From the NCBI GenBank assembly GCA_019055375.1, contig JAHQIW010000413.1:186001-250000 (forward strand): a stretch of 64,000 nt of DNA, in the 5' to 3' direction. This DNA comes from Parelaphostrongylus tenuis. Its lineage: Eukaryota > Nematoda > Chromadorea > Rhabditida > Metastrongylidae. Position numbers and translations under genes: made by a program. A model generated the notes under the pieces. The model had not been told where the DNA came from and did no database searches. It saw only the letters and a program-made list of their open reading frames with translations. Shown here piece by piece: positions 49,989-56,400 of the stretch (the first letter of the stretch is position 1; the number at the start of each line of letters is the position of its first letter).

Positions 49989-51489
49989 GTGTGTATCACT
50001 GCAGACCGCACATCAATCAACATATGAGCCTGCTATTGGCAGTTCGTGAAATGTCGGCCTTTTATACCCTAAAATTCCATAGATTAGAGCGGTTTAGTTT
50101 CTATAAAAAAAAGAAGGAACAAATACGAGCGCTTCTCAAGTTTTTAATAATTTTCAAAGAAGAAAGTACCAGATGAAAAGAAAAAGAACGAATGTATTCA
50201 AGAAAGAGAAGTACGTATGACGATATTTCGGGAAGAAAAGTGTACACATGCGTATATTTTCTAGCACTAAGCGCTCTTATTTATGTAATTTTAGAGCCTT
50301 AGAAACGTATGACAGACCTTTTGCTCGAAGTAGTCACAAAACGCATTTTTCCACAAATGAATCGAATCTGCAGCGCGTGGTAACGAGGTGGTGTCACTCT
50401 GGAGCCATCCAATAGACTGAAATTATGTTCTAGAGAAAATAGAAAATTCAAATAGGACAGAACTGTAGGTGCAAAAGAATAGTGTTGACAAGTGATTGTG
50501 AGTAGTGATGTTTTAGCTCTTGTGAATGGAAGCGGCCGAGATTGTTCACAAACTTTTGATCCATTGAATCGACTGTTTCTAAAACCTCGTTAGTCGACTG
50601 TTTCTAAAACCTAAAACCTAAATATTTTGATCATTGCTCGTTCATGTCAACAATATTTAGCTTGGTATTGACTATGAAGTTGCACGTTTTGATGTGAAGC
50701 TCTTAATTTCTTAAAAAGAATTTTTGGGTGTTCTCGCCTCGCTGAGTCTTAATTGTTGTTTGTTCTAGGTCTCTGTCGCCCCACAAATAGATCCTTAGCC
50801 CGTAACATACCCTACTGAGACCATTGCTTTTGTGGATACGGTAATGATGGCCCTTCAAAGCCTTTTTTAAGCTCCTCAGACCTTTTTGAACATTTTTTCC
50901 ATTGGGGAGAGGCCATTAGAAGGGTGCCATGTACCAAACCCTCTGTGTGTTTAGCCCCCAGCGTGTTGCGTCTAAGATTGGCGTCTAATCCCAGCGTGTC
51001 GTTGTTAGACGCAACACGCTGGGGGGGGGGGTTAGACACTCAGTGGGTTGGGTCCGTGGTCCCGTATGTGTTGATATGTTGGTTCGCCGAGTTTCTGCTG
51101 ATGACTGATTACTAAATGAATACCGGTTTAAATGAGAAGCTGTGATCGGTCGGAACGTTGGATGTTCAGTGATCCATCCAGTATCGAAATGCATTCGTTG
51201 AGATGAAACGGAAGAAACTCCCCATAAGGTGGCATCATGTTTCCTTCTGGATCATAACCTTCTAAGAAGGAGTATTATTAGGCGTTCTACAAATAAAAAT
51301 TGGGTTGTTTTATCAAATCTTTCGGAGACAAATGCTCGATTTGAAACAGAATTTTAGGACTGAATTATCTCAACTTGGAATGTACTTTACTCGTCCAAGT
51401 AAAAATATTTAGAATTTACACGCGTTTGCCAATAGAAAGAAATTTCATTTGTCTCAGTCGCAAAAGTCCTGAGCCTCTGGAGGAAATGA
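37927..51489 (+). CDS. ASPSCR1: TUG/ASPSCR1 homologue (UBX-domain tether), 13 or more exons
   Basis: Mammalian TUG tethers GLUT4 vesicles and binds p97/VCP hexamers through its UBX region. Domains in order are UBL1 (RVTVLCPNARRCYVEVTPEK, VLEEACLKSGFDVDSHQL), UBL2 (INVTFHVPNGSRMEREFPVT ... TTLLSIGISSGKRCLLRLRY), a charged helix, the motif VSDEFFEIDVEDVRTQLKQL (human LPDEFFELTVDDVRRRLAQL), and UBX over three exons. Junction phases agree from 41311 to 42362 and from 44211 to the stop. Gaps remain: the second half of UBL1 is not found, one junction (42362 to 43035) is out of phase, and the UBL2 exon has no AG acceptor after an in-frame stop. The transcript could therefore be two genes or have missed exons. 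It converges with DYNC2LI1, with under 300 bp between candidate last exons. Confidence 0.88.
38085..38300. repeat. Family E repeat in a TUG intron
   Basis: CGAAGCCTTGTGGAGCACTG, CCAAAATAAAATTGAATTTC and AGTCATTCGAAAACTCG fit the family order. Confidence 0.65.
38316..38376 (+). repeat. Hammerhead-element fragment starting at the cleavage position
   Basis: GTGTAACGGGCTGTACAAGA followed by GCCC...CAGACCACATGACAAGTTGGCTCA aligns with the unit from the GTA cleavage triplet onward. No ribozyme core is present upstream, so similarity begins within a few bases of the self-cleavage point. Confidence 0.6.
38630..38906. repeat. MITE family D copy in a TUG intron
   Basis: TTAACCATTTCGCTACCACTG and GTCCACGGTCCCGAAAGGGTTAA are the termini. 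Inner CCCAGCGTGC ... GCACGCTGGGG and GGTATGCCCCACCTCTTC pairs are visible. Confidence 0.85.
38949..39002 (+). CDS. ASPSCR1: TUG exon: UBL1 middle
   Basis: Acceptor CGATTTGTAG; VLEEACLKSGFDVDSHQL, 18 codons, phase 0 at both ends; donor GTAAAT. It matches human VLEDTCRRQDFNPCEYDL. Confidence 0.9.
39336..39591. repeat. MITE family D, full-length copy in a TUG intron
   Basis: TTAAGTCTTTTGGGACCATGG and CCATGGTCCCGAAAAGGTTAA are terminal inverted repeats. CCACCTCCTCTGTATCTCTA pairs with TTAGAGATGCAAAAGAGGTGG; AT-rich palindromic centre as in 13853-14108. Confidence 0.9.
39600..40930. other. TUG intron; unassigned
   Basis: Open plus frames at 39768-40133 and 40078-40260 overlap in different phases and do not match TUG. 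The missing second half of UBL1 (family signature NLPNNAKLE) was searched for here and not found. Confidence 0.4.
40935..41235. repeat. Palindrome P5: head-to-head tRNA-like pair
   Basis: Minus arm about 40943-41015 (GAGGAATCAGTGGTATAGTG ... GCGGGTTCAACTTCCGCTTG) and plus arm about 41153-41222 (GACCTCGATGGAGTAGTGTA ... CGCGGGTTCAACTCTCGCTC). The outer edges CTGCAAAACATTCGA and CGAGCGTTTTGCGG mirror each other. Confidence 0.78.
41311..41478 (+). CDS. ASPSCR1: TUG exon: UBL2 first part (5' boundary uncertain)
   Basis: MINVTFHVPNGSRMEREFPV then TLTLFSILECFSQVLGEDLV and LCDGDSVPSCSYMNRQ; donor GTACGA, phase 0. It matches human MVRIALQLDDGSRLQDSFCSGQTLWELLSHF. The frame is open from an ATG at 41284, just after an in-frame TAA at 41278-41280, and there is no AG between that stop and the homology. 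TTTTAGCAG at 41249-41257 could be a trans-splice acceptor for a start at 41284. Confidence 0.88.
41541..41617 (+). CDS. ASPSCR1: TUG exon: UBL2 end
   Basis: Acceptor GCTATTTTAG; YTGHVELQRTTLLSIGISSG then KRCLL; donor GTACGG, phase 2. It matches human VYTRDEVTGEAALRGTTLQSLGLTGGSATIRF. Confidence 0.93.
41748..41907 (+). CDS. ASPSCR1: TUG exon: end of UBL2 and charged helix
   Basis: Completes R, then LRYQRMALTKEQIDEINARI and ASEIAEKEALLREYARKKAE, NDERTELEEARIA; donor GTGAGT, phase 0. The first strand closes UBL2 and the rest is a Glu/Lys-rich helix as in other TUG proteins. Confidence 0.92.
41955..42222. repeat. Palindrome P4: head-to-head tRNA-like pair in a TUG intron
   Basis: GTATATAACTAAGTGAATTG and CAATTCTCTCAGTTATATAA ends; minus arm 41993-42065 (TGCCTCAGTGGTGTAGTGGT ... 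GTGGGTCCGATTCCCGCC) nearly full, plus arm truncated (42150-42182, GTGGGTTCGACTCCCACC). Close relative of P3. Confidence 0.88.
42308..42362 (+). CDS. ASPSCR1: TUG exon: linker
   Basis: Acceptor TCTTTTAG; SFEEESRMARKRNHSLDP; donor GTCAGA. In phase with the preceding exon but not with the next recognised one, so a small exon may be missed between 42363 and 43034. Confidence 0.65.
42726..43022 (+). mobile_element. SINE-like family A copy (diverged) in a TUG intron
   Basis: Head GCGCGTTTGGCTCAGTGGAA, B-box-like GGTTCGATCGTG, body GAATTGGTACTAGATTT, tail GCATTGATCAGCGCC. The exon at 43035 follows within about 12 bp of the element's tail. Confidence 0.78.
43035..43157 (+). CDS. ASPSCR1: TUG exon: Ser/His-rich linker
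   Basis: Acceptor CTATTTTGTAG; VDLRPSSQQEHSHHDAFMNT then PITDSRNPLLRTTDVIDSLI and E; donor GTATGT; 41 codons, phase 0. There is no close match, as expected for the variable linker. The open frame and good splice sites support it. Confidence 0.7.
43268..43600. repeat. Foldback element with hammerhead-like ends
   Basis: Left arm AATACAATGGCTGACATTTT then GGCGGTTTCGCCTTCTCCAG; right arm CTGAAGAAGGCGAGACGGCC then GAAACGTCAGCCATAGTAT; TTATTGTAT at the edge pairs with ATACAATA. The signature GGCTGACGTTTCGGC...CAGAGCC recurs in pieces at 7010, 22822, 24778, 25515, 29600 and 62305. Confidence 0.8.
43524..43559 (+). ncRNA. Hammerhead-like motif (imperfect)
   Basis: GGCT, CTGAAGA, short stem GGC/GCC, GAAA, CGTC, AGCC lie in the right order, and GGCT/AGCC would pair as stem I. 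Departures are an unpaired A before stem II and a stem III reduced to AC/GT. Activity is doubtful; this could be a relic or coincidence conserved for other reasons. Confidence 0.3.
43827..43875 (-). repeat. tRNA-like fragment (family B)
   Basis: GGCCTCAAACGGGAGTTAAACTCG matches the T-arm end of the other minus tRNA-like arms; the 5' half is missing. Confidence 0.55.
43959..43982 (+). CDS. ASPSCR1: Candidate small TUG exon
   Basis: Frame reading RELAFYPV and ending TG before GTGATC; joined to the next exon it gives RELAFYPVW-TPGDSTLRN in phase. TUG proteins have a REPV(V/I)-type motif at this place. The acceptor is not clear, so this is tentative. Confidence 0.4.
44211..44315 (+). CDS. ASPSCR1: TUG exon: DEFFE motif
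   Basis: Acceptor TTTTCCAAG; TPGDSTLRNEEVSDEFFEID then VEDVRTQLKQLREQ; donor GTGAGT. Nearly residue-for-residue with human ELPDEFFELTVDDVRRRLAQLKSE; diagnostic for TUG. Confidence 0.94.
44471..44622 (+). CDS. ASPSCR1: TUG exon: UBX first part
   Basis: Acceptor CGACTTTAG; NMTENRALVPKEYVKQKNRE then HKLSAYRHTVIRIPIGIGRI and VQAQFQSAEP; donor GTGAAT. It matches human APLVTKAFREAQIKEKLERYPKVALRVLFPDRYVLQGFFRPSE. Confidence 0.93.
44780..45430. repeat. Family E repeats in a TUG intron
   Basis: GCGCTGTAGTACCAAAATTAAAATTGAG in pieces, CCAGGCTGCCTAGACTAGG, CTATAGAACGATTGAACAAG. The 45160-45410 block parallels 34100-34270. The long minus frame over 45034-45723 spans repeats and is not a gene. Confidence 0.7.
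45529..45710 (+). mobile_element. SINE-like family C copy in a TUG intron
   Basis: Head GGCGCCGTGGGCGAGTGGTT, GATGTTCGTTGCGGTG, GAGCGTCACAGCCAGGC, tail CATTCGAGAAGAAAACG. Confidence 0.82.
46280..46453 (+). CDS. ASPSCR1: TUG exon: UBX second part
   Basis: Acceptor GCTACTTCAG; SHLFDWIRGILRSSTAFSLK then LALNQKLEESNTMNFVDADI and APKSTVFIKFNDPSVDF; donor GTAAGC. It matches human VGDLRDFVRSHLGNPELSFYLFITPPKTVLDDHTQTLFQANLFPAALVHLG. Confidence 0.93.
46830..47650. repeat. Family E repeats, longest run, in a TUG intron
   Basis: GAATTTTTCATAGGATTGTT, AATTCAAAAGCTCAAATCTC, GTAGCATGCAAGATAAAATTATG, CGCTGGCAGCAGGAAAAACG, CAATCGATCGCC, AAATAAGCGCAACGTTGG, CTACAGCGCTACTGGAAGAG, GTAGCCAGAGATTCAGG. It gives the fullest order of the family, about 800 bp. 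Confidence 0.75.
47755..48087. repeat. Palindrome P6: head-to-head tRNA-like pair in a TUG intron
   Basis: Minus arm 47778-47850 (GTACGGCGGTGCAGTGGT-like head, GGGCATCAAGCGTGCG) and plus arm 47993-48066 (GGCGCTTAGTGGTGTAATGG). Outer GAGTGGCATTTGCAAAAAATTCGA mirrors TCGAATGTTTTGCAGACCACTC, here in two parts. Confidence 0.75.
48128..48194 (+). CDS. ASPSCR1: TUG exon: end of the UBX region
   Basis: Acceptor TTCATTTAG; SLCVESLQECTHNEADSLCS then E; donor GTTAGT. Phases fit both neighbours. It aligns with human VYLEPGLLEHAISPSAADVLVARY. Confidence 0.8.
48350..48535 (+). mobile_element. SINE-like family C copy (diverged)
   Basis: Head GGGGGCCGGTTATCGAGTGG, C/T-rich middle, CGCCCTAGCCTGGCT, tail GACGTTCAAGAAGAAGG. 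Confidence 0.7.
48583..48852 (+). mobile_element. SINE-like family A copy (diverged)
   Basis: Head GGGCGCGTGAGACGTAGTGG, B-box-like GCTGGTTCGATCTCACG, body CGAATTGGTGCCGAACTT, tail CATCCCTATGGGATTTATCA. Confidence 0.8.
49931..49984. repeat. (TA)n(GA)n microsatellite
   Basis: About 12 TA units run straight into about 13 GA units, followed by a short GT run. Confidence 0.95.
50920..51072. repeat. MITE family D relative with an 11-G run
   Basis: CCCCCAGCGTGTTGCGTCTA is mirrored by TAGACGCAACACGCTGGGGG; the outer GGGTCCGTGGTCCCG is a mutated family D terminus. Confidence 0.7.
51358..51398 (+). CDS. ASPSCR1: TUG exon: penultimate
   Basis: Acceptor GAATTTTAG; completes W, then TELSQLGMYFTRP; donor GTAAAA. 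It is phase-compatible with the 48128-48194 exon (TG + G) and the last exon (A + TC). Confidence 0.6.
51458..51489 (+). CDS. ASPSCR1: TUG exon: candidate last exon
   Basis: Acceptor CATTTGTCTCAG; AKVLSLWRK then TGA. The spacing of K, V, W and K recalls the human C-terminal KVPKWLKLP. It is short, so the match alone is weak; phase and acceptor support it. Confidence 0.5.
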
Positions 51490-51770
51490 AGTTGCGGGAA
51501 CTAATTTTGCCCTTAACTAGTTCACTGAAGCATTACTCGGACAGGATTTTGTTAACAAATTGAACGAAGTGTTAGCCAATAGACAAGATGACTGGCGAGT
51601 TTAGAGAATGAGGCGGAATTCTGTAGCCCTTTTTTTAGCTAGCATTCATTAAATATGCCACCTACTTATTGAGTTTTCTTGACTTCCCAGTTCTCTTTGG
51701 ATAATCTAAAATAGTTGCTATGCTTACACTGATTTTTCCACAAGCCATTGAACAGTCTTGCAAAATCTTC

Positions 51771-51878
51771 TTATGGAGAAACGATTAATTCGGCGTCGTC
51801 ACTGGAAAGACGACATACGCGAGGTTTCTTATTCCGGACCAAGTTCACCACGACAAAATTCTCCCGATCAACTTTGCA
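51771..51878 (-). CDS. Candidate terminal exon, minus strand
   Basis: Acceptor CCGACTCACAG; CKVDRENFVVVNLVRNKKPR then VCRLSSDDAELIVSP and stop; 36 codons, phase 0. Coding-like. It could be the last exon of DYNC2LI1 (phase fits the exon ending at 53272) but does not resemble the human C-terminus; another gene is possible. Confidence 0.4.
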   Translation of the reverse strand, partial: CKVDRENFVVVNLVRNKKPRVCRLSSDDAELIVSP

Positions 51879-52070
51879 CTGTGAGTCGGATAACACTTCT
51901 TTGGCTTTCGTTCGTCTTCTTTCCTGTCGTCGCACACATTACAAGGGATATGTAGACTATACCCGTACTCATGCAATCACCGTCTTTACCGTTAGGCAGA
52001 TCATGTTTTCTTCCGTCGTAGTATATTAATATCACTAATTTTCTATTGACCAGAAGCATCAGTGAGTGAG

Positions 52071-52143
52071 GCCTCGATAGCTCAGTTGGGAGAGCGTTAG
52101 ACTGAAGATCTAAAGGTCACCAGTTCGATCCTGGTTCGGGGCA
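52071..52143 (+). tRNA. tRNA-Phe (GAA), solitary
   Basis: Same 73-nt sequence as the intact array members, on the opposite strand and 39 kb away. Anticodon GAA, intact stems, TTTT at 52147-52150 as terminator. The array spacer is absent, so it is not a recent piece of the array. Confidence 0.97.
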
Positions 52144-52149
52144 ATCCTT

Positions 52150-53271
52150 TTGCTCGCCGAAATTGCACCACTTGGTGTTATTTGTACATGTATAAACAGC
52201 AAATGCTTCTAGCTGGGATCCATCACAAGTTTTCAGGCATAAGACGAATTCACGTGCTAAATTCGTTTACTTTCGTAGATTATGGTACGAGCAAGCGATT
52301 TCAGTGCAAGAAACCCTGGAATCCTCTCATTATATGGACTTGGGTTTGCGTTTGATAGAATAGAACGTCGAGTGTTCTGCCTATTACAGAGTCGTTTGCT
52401 GTCAAGGTTTTCAGACTACGCTTGATGACTAAGTGGGTAGTTATTTTAATCTTCAGTTGTGATAGGCCTACATCTTTCATAACTACGTCAAACTCGCATT
52501 ACAATCGTCAGTTCACGTCGTCAGTTCTTGTTTCTTCATAGGTGATTTTCAAAAATTTTCATTGGAAGTGCCATATGTACCATTTATCCTATCTGATTGT
52601 AGAGGTATGGCTGATGTAAAACTCCTAATAAATTGCCTCACAAGAATTCGGACTCTGATAACTAAGCCATTATGTAACTAATACGTTAATGCCAAGTGAA
52701 TTCCAAAATGTAGACAAGTGTGACAAGAATAATAAAGGCGTGAGGGCATTACAGTGATGTCAATGTGCAATGGAAGCATAGCGTTGGTACAGCGAGTAGT
52801 GAATTGCATATTTACTTCCCACAACAATTGAATGCTCCATTACATATACTTCCAGGATCAGCATACTAATATTGAACTAGCTTCGGGAATACTTTTCACC
52901 CAGTGACAAAGGTCAGCGACTGCCTTTAGTAACATTGAGAGCGCTCCGGCAGTACCAAACCGGGATTTTAGAGCAAATGACTCTTCATCAGCAGTCGACG
53001 ACATTGGTGAAGGCGAATTTCTCATGCTGTGGGTGAATCCATACCAAAAAACCAGATACTTTCGTGGATAATGGTCAAGAAAATTTAGCGGGAGATGAGT
53101 TTGGGTCCGCGCAACATATGCATGCGCCTTTGAAAATGATCTAAAATATTTTTATAAAACAGTGTCAAAAATACGTGATAAATGATTGTGCAGCGATGAG
53201 AACGTTGATTTTGCAAACGTTCGGTGCTGTATAGTTTTCAAAGCTTGTTATAACATGAATGGGCACTTCAC
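52150..53271. other. Region expected to hold the DYNC2LI1 C-terminus
   Basis: The last about 90 residues of the family (including the ELW helix) were searched for on minus and not recognised. A minus frame near 52870-53040 (SPSPMSSTADEESFALKSRF then GTAGALSMLLKAVADLCHWV) is open but unmatched. Confidence 0.4.
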
Positions 53272-53415
53272 CTCCGCCGTATCCGCTCCACTGTTGACGT
53301 AAATTGGCTTATTGTGATCGAGAACTTTTGCCTTCGGTGCAGATGTTCCAAAGGCGAAATGACTAAACATGCTTCTTCCAACTCTTACTAGTTGCTCGTT
53401 GTAACATGAATAGAA
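53272..53415 (-). CDS. DYNC2LI1: DYNC2LI1 exon 8
   Basis: Acceptor TATTTTCAG; FYSCYNEQLVRVGRSMFSHF then AFGTSAPKAKVLDHNKPIYV and NSGADTAE; donor GTGAAG; 48 codons, phase 0. It matches human [45 protein letters not shown]. Confidence 0.93.
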
Positions 53416-56400
53416 CTGAAAATATCTATTTGAACAATAAGTAGTCGTTATAACGTTTTAGCTACTGATACAAGCAGCGATGAGTCATGAAATTTCAATA
53501 ACGTCCGAGTGTGTTCGCACATACCCTCGAGATGAACATCGATCTCCACCATCAACGAATATTTTAGCCACTGAGCTTTCTTGAAATAAATTTCATAGAA
53601 TCGATAGCTATCACCTTATACTGTTCTTTTATCATACGCGGATGAAATTCTGGTTTGGTAAAGCTCAAATTTCATTTTTTTTCGTTCTCTCATTAGGACT
53701 CGTACTTTAAACAGGTAAGTAATTGAAGAAGCGAGGATTTATATCCGGAAGAGCGCTACTGGTGTTTTAATGGACTGTTGAGGGTTATCATCTTGGAGCC
53801 TTTTCAACTTTGAAAATACAAATTTTATCAAAACTGGATTTTTCGACGTTTTGCGGGCACTAGTGTGCTGCTGAGATTTTAGCAGCCTCCTTATACTCGT
53901 CTTATCAACTCAACGTAATCCTATCGTGGACTCTCTAGAAGCAGAAATATGGGGCCTATCTATTTCAAGGTGTTTATGTTTTTGATACTCACGTATAACT
54001 TGCTAAGCGCTGAATGGAAGGGGTAATGGCTGTATCTACTCACAGGTAATTTGCCAGTCTCTTTGGAGATTGAAGAGGAGGATTTTTTTATGAACATCAA
54101 CCACTTTAATCTGAAGTGGTATAGATCATTGTCGGCTTTGACATTCTTTCTAATCTGTACTTAAAAAATAAAGCTGTTACGAAATTTGATTGAGGCAATT
54201 GGCGAGTTAGCCACTTGAGAAATCTACAGTGGCGTCATATACGTAGCCCTTAAGTGATTGTTGGGTAGGAGTCTTTGATAAATCTTTTCCACAGAATATA
54301 AAATGCACAGCAGGTAGACCACGACACGGCGGTTTTCGTGGTAGTCGTGAATGAAAAATTAAATGGTCATATGCCCAAAAATCAACAAAAATATTGTTTA
54401 ATTATGAAGAGATGGAGTATTTTTGCACGCGAATGGTAGACAACTGAAGGGATGGCGCGTACGGAAGGTGAATTCTGTGAGCGGTAAAATCGAAAAGTTT
54501 TGAAACTATAACTTCGTATACCTTTATGTTGTCAGTTAATGCTTTGAAACAAGTTCATATTAGGTTGGTAATAAAGTTCTGGAACACTTGTAAAACCACA
54601 TAAGCACAATATTATTCATTATTCAAAATAAATGTTATCGTTTCTACGACTTTCTTTCATCGGTCCATTTGGTGTTGTAGCTTCCCCTTTAACTTCGTTT
54701 CTTTCATCGACTACAGCTCGCTGTGAAAGACCCTTTCTCCAATAATGACGCAATAATACACGAACTTCGATTGTATCGTTGCACATGGTGGAGGCTTGTA
54801 ATAAAATGAAATTATAGACGAATAATATTCAGGCCTTCACTGGAAAATTCCCACATAAGAAATTGTAATATGCCCATGATACGCATGGGAGTTATATCAT
54901 GCTTATGAGAATGCCTGAGATCTTTCTTTCCAACCGTAGTATGTTTGTGGGTTGGTAGCGTGTCATAGCTTAAGCTCAAAAAATGTTTGTTTGAAAGTTG
55001 ATTCTTGGAACATACCATCAAATGAGCTCCATAATAAAATGCAAGAAATCGTAGCGTTGTGCATATCCTGCGTCGTTGTTCTGAGTCGAAATTCTGCAAA
55101 AGAAAAGGTGCTACTTGTGTTGGAATCAACAATACCCATACCCACGCCGCATGGTGCTGTCGCATTCCATAAGGTGGAATTGAAATGTAAAATTTTTTGG
55201 ACATTTTAAGGCTTGAAAGGCTTTTAAAATAAAGAAGTAGTGCAGCTGCACAGCTTTTTATGCGTGTTTACTTACCAAAGTTATTCCGGTACCGGTGAAC
55301 AAACTTTCCAATACCGATTTCAATCAATTTGACAATCGGTGTAAAGATCAGTTTGTGTTGAGTATTTCGAAATTCCAAACAACGACAACTATTTCACAAA
55401 TTGTCATTTGCTTTTGCAAGATCCGACCAGCCCTTTCCCGAAATTCTTTGAAAAGACGATCACAATGAGTGTGGTTTTCATTATAAAATTATAAAAGTAA
55501 TTCTCCAAGAAGACAATGACTTGGTGTGATGGTAGTTGATGGGTTCGGAAATGATAGTTTCATATGAATGACAACATGGGGATGTTATGAATTGGACGAA
55601 TAAAACATGTTCAGAGTGATGAATGATACGCTTTAGAATTTACTCATTGCCAGCAAAAGATGCAAGTTGCTCGCTCTGGCAACGTGTATTTCTTTCTCAC
55701 TTTCAAAAGCTACGAATTTTTGAGAAACTACCATTAAAATGCTGGAATAAAATAAGACTTGGAGCCTAACACCGAGTGGATTTGAACCCCATAATCCTCT
55801 CCAGAAACTCACGTGTTGCTCAATGCATCACCAAGACTCTTCCTCTGGTTTTTCTCAGCCATATCCTAACCGTATGTGACTATGAGCAACAACCTATCTA
55901 CGGGAAGGATCACGGAGACCCAAGTTGCCATGAAACCCACCTAGGCTGAAGTTGTAGTCGGAATCACAATCGCGGGCTTTTATTTGCGACCCGCTCTTTT
56001 TTCTGTTAGGACACCGTATGCAGATAAGACCTTTCAAACTGGCATTGGATAATATGTCACGATTCACAGTCCTGAAAGGTGTGTCATACATTTTATTCAT
56101 CTCCCATTCGGCCACCATCTTCAGGTGACCTGTCGCAGTGTCAAATCAGTATCATTAGCCTTCCACACAAATCTGGCGCCCATTCACTGACTTGATGGGG
56201 TGGAGTGATTGTACCTCCAGCCCGTGATCACATGTCAATTTGTAGCTAGGTGTGCCTCTGATTACTACACTGACTCGTGTCATAGGGTACCTTTCGCTGT
56301 TACGAATTTCACAAGCATATTTCGCGATGACAACAGTTCAGTACTTACATGGTTGCTTTACAATATTCTATAGTATAAGACCCTTGAAGTACCCTATGAA

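Larger units (their letters stand above)
48860..51350. other. TUG intron with unassigned frames
   Basis: A minus frame at 48891-49121 reads coding-like (HFFLNHFGAVLALREGRIES then CDGMTDVLFVELLMVWSPSG) but has no recognised family; it may be a transposon relic. A plus frame after CTTTTCCAG (49297-49443) is likewise unassigned. A tRNA-like element lies at 49811-49887 (plus) and a TA/GA microsatellite at 49931-49983. Confidence 0.45.

Noticed and set aside
51524..51607. Plus frame LGQDFVNKLNEVLANRQDDW after CTTAACTAG, as an alternative TUG last exon
   Set aside because: It reads coding-like but its phase does not fit the exon ending at 51398; the 51458 exon does fit.
52290..52430. Plus open frame IMVRASDFSARNPG after a CGTAG acceptor
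   Set aside because: No family, no matching donor or partner; equally long frames arise by chance here.
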